A stretch of 5,899 nucleotides of DNA. It comes from Pseudomonas sp. GTDB lineage: Bacteria > Pseudomonadota > Gammaproteobacteria > Pseudomonadales > Pseudomonadaceae. A program made the translations under genes and the position numbers. The number at the start of each line of letters is the position of its first letter. The first letter of the stretch is position 1. The stretch is from contig JARDZH010000158.1 in assembly GCA_029240955.1 (NCBI GenBank), positions 1-5,899 of the forward strand. Reading direction: 5' to 3'. Below the pieces are notes generated by a model that saw only the letters and a program-made list of their open reading frames with translations, was not told the DNA's origin and made no database searches. Shown one piece after another: positions 1 through 5,899 of the stretch.

Positions 1-824
1 GTTTCAGCACCGGGCAGCTGGATATCGAAGCCATTCTGCGCGCCCGCCCGGACTTGATCATCGCGCGGATCGACGTGCGTCCAACCATTGAAAACACGGT
101 CCTTTACAGCGTGCTTGAACGGCTGGGGATCCCGTTGCTGTACGTCGACAGCGAGGTCGATCCGCTGGTCAATGTGCCGCGCAGCGTCGAGTTGCTGGGT
201 GATGCCCTGGGCCAGTCCGAACACGCGGCGCAGTTCACGGCAGACTACCGCGAGCGGCTGGCCGAGCTGCAAGTGCGCAGCCGCGCTCTGCCGCCACGCC
301 GGGTATTCGTGGAAGTCAGGGCAGGGCAGGCGGGCAACTTCGAATGTTGTCACACGCAAGGCAAGACCGGCTGGGGACTGATGGTCGAAGCCCTGGGCGC
401 GGTGAACATCGGCAGCCGCTACCTGCGCGGGCGCTCCGCCAGTGTGGCGCTGGAAACCCTGATCCGCGGCAAACCGGATCTGTACGTCATGACCGGGACC
501 CAACGCGTGCGCAATGGCGTGAGCGCGATTCCTTTCGGTTACCGCGTCGACCGCGAGCAGGTGGAGCGGCAGATGCTGCAGCTGATGCGCCGCCCCGGTT
601 TCGCCGCGGTGGTCGAGCCGTCACGCGGCTGCGTGGCGGGCCTCCATCACCAGTTTTACAACAGCGTGTTCAATCTGATCGGCCTCGAATACCTGGCCAA
701 GGCCATTTGGCCCGAAGCCTTTACCGACCTGGACCCCGATGCGCGTTACCGTGAAATGCTTGGCCGGTTTACCACGCTGCCGGCGGACCAGCTGTTCGTG
801 TTCGCAAGCACTACCTGTTTGTAG
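1..824 (+). CDS. ABC transporter periplasmic substrate-binding protein, iron-siderophore/B12 type (5' partial)
   Basis: The reading frame is open from base 3 to the TAG at 822-824, giving 273 residues with the N-terminus and signal peptide outside the window. The TTG at 54 lies inside the coding frame and is not a likely start. The visible part looks like the latter two thirds of a class III periplasmic binding protein (Peripla_BP_2, FecB/BtuF-like). It has an I-L-x-A-R-P-D-L-I-I-A segment at the start (bases 33-65), then ERLGIPLLYVD, a long helical linker (SVELLGDALG to LAELQVRSR), and a second lobe with GWGLMVEALGAVNIG and IRGKPDLYVMTG. Near the end, HHQFYNSVFNLIGLEYLAK and WPEAFTDLDPDARYREM resemble the C-terminus of siderophore-binding members. 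Such proteins capture a ferric chelate or cobalamin-like ligand in the periplasm and hand it to a membrane permease. The ligand cannot be read from sequence, and permease and ATPase genes are not in the window. The last two codons and the stop overlap a REP repeat, so the natural C-terminus may have been altered. Confidence 0.82.
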   Translation, partial: FSTGQLDIEAILRARPDLIIARIDVRPTIENTVLYSVLERLGIPLLYVDSEVDPLVNVPRSVELLGDALGQSEHAAQFTADYRERLAELQVRSRALPPRRVFVEVRAGQAGNFECCHTQGKTGWGLMVEALGAVNIGSRYLRGRSASVALETLIRGKPDLYVMTGTQRVRNGVSAIPFGYRVDREQVERQMLQLMRRPGFAAVVEPSRGCVAGLHHQFYNSVFNLIGLEYLAKAIWPEAFTDLDPDARYREMLGRFTTLPADQLFVFASTTCL

Positions 825-925
825 GAGCCAGCTTGCTGTGGGCGGCAACCCGGCGAGAGGTCGGTGGCAACACAACGCATGTGTCGCCTGACTTGGCGCT
901 TCGCCAGCAAGCTGGCTCCTACAAA
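818..925. repeat. REPIN: inverted pair of Pseudomonas-type REP sequences
   Basis: Bases 818-838 and 905-925 are perfect reverse complements over 21 positions, separated by 66 bases. Each arm carries GTAGGAGCCAGCTTGCTG or its complement, which closely resembles the REP consensus scattered through Pseudomonas genomes (GTAGGAGC.AGCTTGCT). The right arm also holds a short perfect palindrome, GCCAGC-AA-GCTGGC (903-916); the left arm has the same palindrome with one interruption (GCCAGC-TT-GCTGTG). Size and arrangement fit a REPIN, a non-autonomous doublet mobilised by a RAYT transposase; no RAYT gene is in this window. The paired arms could form a large hairpin in RNA and help end or stabilise the upstream transcript. 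There is only a short T/A flank (TTT at 818-820, AAAA at 923-926). The stop codon of the upstream gene (822-824) lies within the left arm. Confidence 0.88.
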
Positions 926-949
926 ACGGGCACGTCCGCTTCTTTGCAT

Positions 950-1011
950 TTGTCAGCAGTCACATGCCGCCTGTAACAAATCTTGTACGACGTCCTAACA
1001 CAAGGTAAAAC
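950..1011 (+). promoter_or_regulatory. Candidate promoter region of the lactonase gene
   Basis: Two weak sigma-70-like arrangements can be read in the leader. One is TTGTCA (950-955) with TAACAA (974-979), an 18-base spacer, good at -35 but poor at -10. The other is TTGTAC (983-988) with TAAAAC (1006-1011), a 17-base spacer, 3 and 4 matches to consensus respectively. Either would transcribe the gene starting at 1049. The sequence between the REPIN and the start codon is more A/T-rich than the flanking genes, which supports a control region here, but the exact promoter is not settled. Confidence 0.3.
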
Positions 1012-1038
1012 TGGCCCCCCGTCCAACAATAAAATAAC

Positions 1039-1042
1039 GGAG
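1039..1042 (+). promoter_or_regulatory. Ribosome binding site fixing the lactonase start at 1049
   Basis: GGAG sits six bases before the ATG at 1049. This favours that ATG over the in-frame TTG at 983, which would add 22 residues ahead of the Tat signal and overlap a candidate -35 element. Confidence 0.75.
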
Positions 1043-1048
1043 ACGTCC

Positions 1049-2146
1049 ATGGATGTATCGCAACCCGTCACACAACCGGACCAGAGCCGCAGACGCTTTC
1101 TCAAGACATCCCTCGCGGTTTCCGCCGGCGTTGCGGCGCTGGGCAATCTGGCGCTGCCACGCCTGGCCGAGGCCGAGCCGCTGAGTCAGCGTTACCCCGA
1201 TCCACTGGTCAAGATCCTCGATGACAGCTTCATGGAACTGCGCGTGTTCAACGCCAGCGTCGAGAAACTTGCCACCGGCCTGCGCTGGGCAGAAGGGCCG
1301 GTCTGGGTGGGCGATGGTCGCTATCTGCTGATCAGCGACATCCCGAACAACCGCATCATGCGCTGGGACGAGGTCACCGAAAGCCTGTCCGTGTACCGCG
1401 AACAGTCCAATTTCTCCAACGGGTTGTGCCGCGATCGTCAGGGCCGGTTGCTGGTCTGCGAAGGCTCGACCACGTCCACCGAAGGCCGCCGCGTCACTCG
1501 TACCGAACACAACGGCAGCATCACCGTGCTCGCCGACAGCTACGACGGTAAACCGCTCAACTCACCGAACGACATCGTCTGCAAGCGCGACGGTTCGGTG
1601 TGGTTCACCGATCCGCCGTTCCAGACCGGCAACAACTACGAAGGTCATAAGGTCACGCCCGTGCAACCCCATGGCGTGTACCGCATCGACGGCGAGAAGG
1701 GCACGCTGACCCGCGTCATCGACGACCTCAACGGCCCGAACGGCCTGTGCTTCTCGCCGGACGAGAAGACCCTTTATGTGGTCGAAGGACGCGCCAAACC
1801 GAACCGGATCGTCTGGGCGATCACCGTCAATGACGACGGCTCACTGGGCGCACGTCGCAAGCACATCGAAGGGCTGGATTTCGCGGCAATCGACGGCATC
1901 AAGTGCGATGAGAGCGGCAACCTGTGGTGTGGCTGGGGCGGCAACGGCGACCCGCGCGCGGACCTGGAAAAGCTCGACGGCGTACGAGTGTTCAATCCGG
2001 AAGGCAAGGCCATCGGGCATATTTCCTTGCCAGAGCGCTGCCCGAACCTGTGCTTCGGTGGACGTGAAGGCAACCGGATTTTCATGGCCGGCAGCCACTC
2101 GATCTACTCGTTGTTCGTCAATACGCGCGGCGCAACCTATGCGTGA
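1049..2146 (+). CDS. Tat-exported SMP-30/gluconolactonase/LRE family lactonase
   Basis: The 365-residue protein starts at an ATG with a good GGAG site. The N-terminus is a twin-arginine signal: SRRRFLK at residues 13-19, a hydrophobic stretch (about 20-37) and an A-x-A type site (AEA, likely cut after residue 42). The folded enzyme should therefore act in the periplasm. The rest fits the six-bladed SMP-30 beta-propeller (COG3386). AEGPVW contains E82, NSPND is at 171-175, GPNGLCFSPDEKTLYV starts at 229, and IDGIKCD is at 281-287. By family analogy E82, N231 and D282 would bind the divalent metal, with N174 near the substrate. Family members hydrolyse sugar lactones such as gluconolactone or related aldonolactones to the acid. 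The NSPNDIVCKRDGSVWFTDPPF stretch most resembles bacterial gluconolactonases of the Zymomonas Gnl kind. The true substrate is not evident. The gene has its own leader after the REPIN and converges with the HPP-CBS gene 44 bases downstream, with no clear terminator in that gap. Confidence 0.88.
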   Translation: MDVSQPVTQPDQSRRRFLKTSLAVSAGVAALGNLALPRLAEAEPLSQRYPDPLVKILDDSFMELRVFNASVEKLATGLRWAEGPVWVGDGRYLLISDIPNNRIMRWDEVTESLSVYREQSNFSNGLCRDRQGRLLVCEGSTTSTEGRRVTRTEHNGSITVLADSYDGKPLNSPNDIVCKRDGSVWFTDPPFQTGNNYEGHKVTPVQPHGVYRIDGEKGTLTRVIDDLNGPNGLCFSPDEKTLYVVEGRAKPNRIVWAITVNDDGSLGARRKHIEGLDFAAIDGIKCDESGNLWCGWGGNGDPRADLEKLDGVRVFNPEGKAIGHISLPERCPNLCFGGREGNRIFMAGSHSIYSLFVNTRGATYA

Positions 2147-2190
2147 CGCAGCCTGCACCTGAAGCAAGCCGCACCTGACCCTGTCCGTGC

Positions 2191-3402
2191 TCACCCGGCA
2201 ACCGGCGGGGCGGGCGCAGGTTTCGCAACAGGATTGCCGCGTACCGCACGGTAAAGCGCGGCAATCAGGTCGGACTGCGTGATGATGCCCACCAGACGCT
2301 GGCGCTCGTCGATGATCGGAATGTGACGGTGACCGTTCTCCGAGAACACCGGCACCAGATCGATCAACAGTCGGTCGCTGCTCGACACCCGCACGGTACG
2401 CGTCATGATCTGCCCGACCTGGCGCGCGTCTTCGTTGCGTCGCGGGCGAACCAGCGAACGCAGTCGCCACGCAATCCCGTCATGCACTTCAAGGTCGATC
2501 TGTTTCATGAAGTCGGCGACCGTCAGGATGCCGAGCAGATACTGGCTGCGGTCGATCACCGGCAGCGCCTTGATGCGGTGCTTGCGCATCAGCGCCCACG
2601 CCTCGCGCAGCGGTGTTTCGGGACGCGCTGTCACCAGCTCGCGGGTCATCACGTCGCTGCAACGCAAATGCCCGACATTACGCTCGAAACTCAACGCCGC
2701 GGTCTGTTCCAGCAAGGATTCAAGATCGTCGCGGCTGATGTCCAGAATCTCGTTATAGCGCGCCAGAACGGCGTCCAGATCGCTGCGCTCCACGCCGCCT
2801 GCGGGTTCGACCTTGGCCGGACGATTCATGTGCGGCCAGCGCCGCCCGGTCAGGTTGTTGTAGATCAGGCCGGCGGCGACCAGCAGCAGTGAATCGAACA
2901 GCACCGGGCTGAACGCGTACTCGAAGCGGTCGCAGCCCATCAGCACCATCAACAGCGCCGACGCGCCGCCGGGCGGATGCAGGCAGCGCATCGCCAGCAT
3001 CAGGGCGATCGCCAGACCCACGGCGAGCCCCGCCGCCAGCGTTGCATCCGGAATCCAGCGATAACACGCGATGCCCACCAGCGCCGACAGCGTGTTGCCG
3101 CCAACCACTGACCACGGCTGAGCCAGGGGACTGGAAGGCAAAGCGAAGACCAGCACGGCGCTGGCGCCCAGCGGCGCGACCAGGGCCATGCCCAGCACGC
3201 CATGTTGATGGGCGATCAGGCCGTTGAGCCAGAAAGCGGCGCACAGCGCGACCAGCAAAACCCCCAACGCCGCACCGCTGCTGGCGCGAAATTTCTCGCG
3301 GCCGTCGATGTTCAGCGGGGCAGGCCAGAAAGCGCGGGCGCCTGCAATCAAGCGCTCACGCCGGGAAGGTCGAGGTGTTGGCGAAGGATGTTCGGACGGC
3401 AT
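2191..3402 (-). CDS. HPP-family integral membrane protein with two C-terminal CBS domains
   Basis: The protein has 403 residues from an ATG at 3402-3400 to a TGA at 2193-2191. Residues 1-40 are basic and polar (RPSRRERL, NIDGREKFRA). About 43-181 form the HPP membrane domain with roughly five or six hydrophobic segments. It includes APLGASAVLVFALP followed by SSPLAQPWSVVGGN (76-103) and the naming motif CLHPPGGAS (140-148). A linker (about 185-245) leads to two CBS domains: CBS1 about 246-303 (DVMTRELVT, IKALPVID, GILTVADFM) and CBS2 about 327-384 (IMTRTVRVS, RHIPIIDE, GIITQSDLI). The tail is Ala/Pro-rich. CBS pairs usually sense adenine nucleotides, so this looks like an inner-membrane protein under nucleotide control. 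Plant and cyanobacterial HPP proteins have been linked to nitrite transport, but that cannot be assumed here. It lies in the same direction as the LysR gene with a 91-base gap, so co-transcription is possible but not shown. The ribosome site is weak (GAAGA about ten bases upstream). Confidence 0.88.
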   Translation of the reverse strand: MPSEHPSPTPRPSRRERLIAGARAFWPAPLNIDGREKFRASSGAALGVLLVALCAAFWLNGLIAHQHGVLGMALVAPLGASAVLVFALPSSPLAQPWSVVGGNTLSALVGIACYRWIPDATLAAGLAVGLAIALMLAMRCLHPPGGASALLMVLMGCDRFEYAFSPVLFDSLLLVAAGLIYNNLTGRRWPHMNRPAKVEPAGGVERSDLDAVLARYNEILDISRDDLESLLEQTAALSFERNVGHLRCSDVMTRELVTARPETPLREAWALMRKHRIKALPVIDRSQYLLGILTVADFMKQIDLEVHDGIAWRLRSLVRPRRNEDARQVGQIMTRTVRVSSSDRLLIDLVPVFSENGHRHIPIIDERQRLVGIITQSDLIAALYRAVRGNPVAKPAPAPPVAG

Positions 3403-3424
3403 GAGAAAACAGTCTTCAGGTGGC

Positions 3425-3453
3425 TATATAAGCAGCCGGCACAGCGCGGCTGC
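3425..3453 (-). other. Stem-loop and TATATA block between the LysR and HPP-CBS genes
   Basis: GCAGCCG (3432-3438) pairs with CGGCTGC (3447-3453) around an 8-base loop. On the minus strand it is followed by TTATATA. It could be a weak terminator for the LysR transcript, since there is no real T-run. Alternatively the TATATA (3425-3430) could be a -10 element for the HPP-CBS gene, though no good -35 lies 17-18 bases upstream. The remainder of the 91-base gap (3403-3493) shows nothing recognisable. Confidence 0.3.
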
Positions 3454-3493
3454 CGAAACGGGACGCGATGGTAACGCGGATGACCGTCTCGGG

Positions 3494-4405
3494 CTAATCG
3501 ACGGGCTGCCCGCCGTCGGCTTTGACCGCCGCGCGGATCGCTTCAAGCAGCATCAGGCACGCCGGGTTGTCGTTATCGGTGCGCCACACCAGATGCAGTT
3601 CGCTCTGCACGCCGGGGTCCAGCTCGATGTCGCGAAACACCACATCCCTGAACACCACATTGGTCGCGCAGCGCGGCACCAGCGCCAGGCCCATGCCGGC
3701 GTTGACCAGCGCCAGAATGGTCAGCGACGAACCCAGCCACTGCACGTATTCCGGCGCAACCCGTGCAGAGCGAAACATGCCGGTCAAAAGCTCGTTGAAG
3801 GGCGGGTAGGCCGAGTGCGAGTACATCAGAAACGGCACCCCGTCCAGATCCTGCACCTTCACCGAAGCGGCATCGGCCAGCGGATGCGTACTGGGCACCG
3901 CCAGCACGAACGGCTCGCGCACCAGACATTCGGTCTCGTAGCCTGGCTGAAACAGCGGAGCGCGCACGATGCCCAGATCGATGCGCCGCGCCCGCAAGGC
4001 TTCGTGCTGCTGGTAGGTGTTCATTTCCGTCAGGGAAATCTTCACATGAGGCTGGTTGAGGCGCGCCTCGGCGATGACCCGAGGCAAGAACTCGTAGACC
4101 GCGCTGCCCACAAAACTGATGGTCACCGAGCCGATATCGCCCTCTGCAAAACGCCGGGCGGCGAGGGCGGCTTGCTGTGCGCGCTCCAGCAGCGTCTGCG
4201 CTTCGATGAAGAACGCCCGCCCGGCGGCGGTCAACGCTACGCTGCGGGTGCTGCGGGTAAACAGTTCGACGCCCAGGCTGTGTTCCAGCAACTGGATCTG
4301 CCGGCTCAGCGGCGGCTGCGTCATGTTCAGTCGCTCGGCGGCGCGCCGGAAGTTGAGTTCCGTGGCGACGGTGGTGAAGCAACGCAGCTGAGCCAGCTCG
4401 AACAT
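3494..4405 (-). CDS. LysR-type transcriptional regulator
   Basis: The protein has 303 residues, the usual length for the family, from ATG at 4405-4403 to TAG at 3496-3494. The frame stays open upstream to 4654, but the added 83 residues are unlike LysR N-termini and overlap the start of the divergent transporter. The chosen start gives the canonical MFELAQLRCFTTVATELNF, and GGAA (4416-4413, minus strand) sits seven bases before it. The winged helix-turn-helix covers about residues 3-60, with the AAERLNMTQPPLSRQIQLLE recognition region and LFTRSTRSVALTAAG wing. The effector domain runs from about 92 to 295 (GSVTISFVGSAVYEFLP, DLGIVRAP, VNAGMGLALVP). This overall pattern recalls the CatM/BenM/CatR branch that responds to aromatic-catabolite acids, but the inducer cannot be read. 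It is divergent from the ACS transporter with a LysR box between them, so it likely activates that gene and represses itself. Confidence 0.93.
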   Translation of the reverse strand: MFELAQLRCFTTVATELNFRRAAERLNMTQPPLSRQIQLLEHSLGVELFTRSTRSVALTAAGRAFFIEAQTLLERAQQAALAARRFAEGDIGSVTISFVGSAVYEFLPRVIAEARLNQPHVKISLTEMNTYQQHEALRARRIDLGIVRAPLFQPGYETECLVREPFVLAVPSTHPLADAASVKVQDLDGVPFLMYSHSAYPPFNELLTGMFRSARVAPEYVQWLGSSLTILALVNAGMGLALVPRCATNVVFRDVVFRDIELDPGVQSELHLVWRTDNDNPACLMLLEAIRAAVKADGGQPVD

Positions 4406-4426
4406 TGATCTATTCCAGGTATCAAT
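4404..4426. promoter_or_regulatory. LysR-type binding box (ATTGAT-N11-ATCAAT)
   Basis: ATTGAT (4404-4409) and ATCAAT (4421-4426) are perfect 6-base inverted arms separated by exactly 11 bases, which satisfies the T-N11-A core of LysR recognition sites. It overlaps the first bases of the lysR start codon and its ribosome site, as expected for autorepression. Its centre (4415) is 96 bases before the transporter start. It is about 64 bases before the transcription start predicted from the -10-like CATGAT, matching the usual position of the LysR recognition site. Confidence 0.65.
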
Positions 4427-4443
4427 CAAATCGCAAACTAGAT

Positions 4444-4472
4444 TAGACGGGAACAATCCGTGCGTCCATGAT
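4444..4472 (+). promoter_or_regulatory. Candidate weak promoter of the ACS transporter
   Basis: TAGACG (4444-4449) and CATGAT (4467-4472) are separated by 17 bases, each with four of six matches to the sigma-70 consensus. Transcription would start near 4479, about 30 bases before the ATG. A weak promoter placed downstream of a LysR box is typical of genes that need the regulator for activation. The call rests on spacing and partial matches only. Confidence 0.38.
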
Positions 4473-4498
4473 CGGGCCATCCCAAAAAAACAATGAAC

Positions 4499-4503
4499 GG
4501 GAA
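4499..4503 (+). promoter_or_regulatory. Ribosome binding site fixing the transporter start at 4511
   Basis: GGGAA lies seven bases before the ATG at 4511. The in-frame ATG at 4493 has only an A-run before it and no purine-rich GG site. The shorter protein is therefore preferred. Confidence 0.65.
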
Positions 4504-4510
4504 TTGCCTC

Positions 4511-5881
4511 ATGAATCATGTCTCCGGATCGACCGATCCCGCTGTCCTTGCCCGGGCGGCCGCCAAGGTAAAACGCCACATCCTGCCGCTGTTCGTGGTG
4601 ATGTTCATCGTCAACTACATCGACCGTGTGAACATCGGCTTCGTCCGCAGCCACCTGGAAACCGATCTTGGTATCGGCGCCGCCGCTTACGGGCTAGGTG
4701 CCGGGCTGTTCTTCATCGGTTACGCCTTGTTCGAGGTGCCGTCCAACATGCTGCTGCAACGCTACGGCGCCCGCGCCTGGCTGACGCGCATCATGTTCAC
4801 CTGGGGCGCAGCGGCCATGGCCATGGCGTTCGTGCGCGGCGAAACCAGCTTCTATGTGTTGCGCTTCATCCTCGGCGCTGCCGAAGCCGGGTTCTTCCCC
4901 GGCATCATCTATTACTTTACCCAATGGCTGCCGTCGACCGAGCGTGGCAAGGCCATGGCAATCTTCCTCAGCGGCTCGGCCATCGCATCGGTGATTTCCG
5001 GTCCGTTGTCCGGCGCGTTGCTGGGCATCAGCGGCATGAACCTCCACGGCTGGCAATGGATGTTCCTCATCGAAGGCTTCGCGTCCATTGCGCTGTGTGG
5101 CTTCGTCTGGTTCTGGCTGCAGTCGCATCCGCGTGAAGCCAAGTGGCTGACCGAGGAAGAAAAGGACGCGCTGACCAGCGCCATCGCCGACGAGCAACGG
5201 GCACGCGAAGCGTCGCAGACCGCGAAACCGTCGATCCTGCGGCTGCTGGCCGATCGGCAGATCGTGCTGTTCTGCTTCATCTACTTCTCCATCGCACTGA
5301 CCATTTACGGCGCGACATTCTGGCTGCCAAGCATGATCCGCAAGATGGGCAGCCTGAGCGACTTCGAGGTCGGTCTGTTCAACTCGGTGCCGTGGATCAT
5401 TTCCATCGTCGCCATGTACGGATTCGCAGCACTGGCGGCTCGCTTCAAGCATCAACAGGCCTGGGTCGCCACCACACTGGTCATCGCGGCAGCCGGTATG
5501 TTCATGTCCACCACCGGCGGGCCGATCTTTGCTTTCGTCGCCATCTGCTTCGCAGCCATCGGCTTCAAGGCAGCATCCGCGCTGTTCTGGCCGATTCCGC
5601 AGGGTTATCTGGACGCACGCATCGCGGCAGCGGTCATTGCGCTGATCAACTCGGTCGGCAACCTTGGCGGCTTCGTCGCACCCACCGCATTCGGCGTGCT
5701 GGAGCAGACCACCGGTTCCATTCAAGGCGGGCTGTATGGCCTGGCGCTGACGTCGCTGCTGGCCGCCGTAGTGATCTTCTTCGCCCGCACGACGCCGCGT
5801 CCCAGGCAAGCGTCCTCGGCAACCGAACCCCAGAACCTGAACGCCGCTTCGTTGCGCACGCCTTCAAGCCTCAAGCCCTGA
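4511..5881 (+). CDS. Major facilitator transporter, anion:cation symporter (ACS) family
   Basis: The protein has 456 residues and about 12 hydrophobic segments in two halves, divided by a polar loop at about 205-246 (HPREAKWLTEEEKDAL and a charged stretch). Family features are clear. VNYIDRVNIGF (34-44) is in helix 1; GYALFEVPSNMLLQRYGARAW (70-90) covers helix 2 and the following loop. RFILGAAEAGFFPGIIYY (118-135) is followed by FTQWLPSTERGKAMA (136-150), and GWQWMFLIEG (180-189) is typical of ACS porters. The second half includes FWPIPQGYL (359-367) and ALINSVGNLGGFVAP (377-391). ACS members import organic anions such as tartrate, galactonate, glucarate, phthalate or hydroxyphenylacetate with protons across the inner membrane; the substrate here is not determinable. 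The C-terminus is a polar tail after ARTTPRPRQ. The gene is divergent from the LysR regulator across 105 bases and is probably its target. A ribosome site after its stop suggests an operon that continues beyond the window. Confidence 0.92.
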   Translation: MNHVSGSTDPAVLARAAAKVKRHILPLFVVMFIVNYIDRVNIGFVRSHLETDLGIGAAAYGLGAGLFFIGYALFEVPSNMLLQRYGARAWLTRIMFTWGAAAMAMAFVRGETSFYVLRFILGAAEAGFFPGIIYYFTQWLPSTERGKAMAIFLSGSAIASVISGPLSGALLGISGMNLHGWQWMFLIEGFASIALCGFVWFWLQSHPREAKWLTEEEKDALTSAIADEQRAREASQTAKPSILRLLADRQIVLFCFIYFSIALTIYGATFWLPSMIRKMGSLSDFEVGLFNSVPWIISIVAMYGFAALAARFKHQQAWVATTLVIAAAGMFMSTTGGPIFAFVAICFAAIGFKAASALFWPIPQGYLDARIAAAVIALINSVGNLGGFVAPTAFGVLEQTTGSIQGGLYGLALTSLLAAVVIFFARTTPRPRQASSATEPQNLNAASLRTPSSLKP

Positions 5882-5887
5882 TCGACC

Positions 5888-5892
5888 GGGAG
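5888..5892 (+). promoter_or_regulatory. Putative ribosome binding site of a gene starting past the window end
   Basis: GGGAG follows the transporter stop codon by six bases, and seven more bases remain before the window ends at 5899. This is the right spacing for a start codon at or just after base 5900, so a translationally close downstream gene on the + strand is likely. The start itself is not visible. Confidence 0.45.
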
Positions 5893-5899
5893 AATCATT

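Noticed and set aside
841..902. Small RNA or short gene inside the REPIN spacer
   Set aside because: The spacer is short and has no start codon with a ribosome site; its length is normal for a REPIN interior.
983..1048. TTG start for the lactonase adding 22 residues
   Set aside because: It would put a polar extension before the Tat signal, and the ATG at 1049 has a well-placed GGAG.
2147..2215. Bidirectional terminator between the convergent lactonase and HPP-CBS genes
   Set aside because: Only a 4-base stem (CCGG-CAA-CCGG) inside the 3' end of the HPP-CBS gene and a repeated GCACCTGA were found; no strong hairpin or T-run supports a call.
3224..4408. Long open frame on the plus strand opposite the LysR gene (394 codons)
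   Set aside because: Rich in His, Gln and Arg as expected for the complement of a GC-rich gene; it crosses the LysR gene and the HPP-CBS start without any recognisable motif.
4406..4654. Upstream extension of the LysR reading frame by 83 residues
   Set aside because: The added residues do not resemble a LysR N-terminus, overlap the divergent transporter gene and its control region, and the ATG at 4405 has a ribosome site and gives the standard family length.
4694..5809. Long open frame on the minus strand opposite the transporter (371 codons)
   Set aside because: Low-complexity, charged composition typical of an antisense frame in high-GC DNA; it lies wholly across the clear transporter gene and shows no domain.

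Overview
The window reads as a stretch of GC-rich gammaproteobacterial chromosome, most probably Pseudomonas. The main reasons are an imperfect match to the common Pseudomonas REP consensus (GTAGGAGC.AGCTTGCT type), arranged as an inverted pair, together with strong G/C preference at third codon positions and the protein families present. No similarity search was possible, so the species is not assigned. No mobile element, tRNA, rRNA or CRISPR array was seen.

Layout, left to right. (1) Bases 1-824 (+) are the C-terminal part of a periplasmic substrate-binding protein of the iron-siderophore/B12-type ABC importers; its 5' end is outside the window. (2) Bases 818-925 are an inverted pair of REP sequences (a REPIN) whose left arm contains the stop codon of that gene. 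(3) Bases 926-1048 are a leader with weak promoter candidates. (4) Bases 1049-2146 (+) encode a Tat-exported SMP-30/gluconolactonase-family lactonase. (5) Bases 2191-3402 (-) encode an HPP-family membrane protein fused to two CBS domains, converging on the lactonase gene. (6) Bases 3494-4405 (-) encode a LysR-type regulator. (7) Bases 4406-4510 are a divergent control region with a near-ideal LysR box (ATTGAT-N11-ATCAAT). (8) Bases 4511-5881 (+) encode a major facilitator transporter of the anion:cation symporter (ACS) type. The window stops after a Shine-Dalgarno-like GGGAG that probably serves a next gene on the same strand.

How the genes may work together. The LysR gene and the divergent ACS transporter look like a regulator-target pair for uptake of an organic or sugar acid. 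The exported lactonase could open a sugar lactone in the periplasm to the acid form, which such a transporter might import. That link is inference: the lactonase is separated from the pair by the HPP-CBS gene and has its own leader. The HPP-CBS protein and the ABC binding protein show no evident functional tie to the rest.

I see no convincing new biological system. The points most worth a second look are the stop codon inside the REPIN, the LysR box with a correctly spaced weak promoter, and the lactonase/acid-transporter association.
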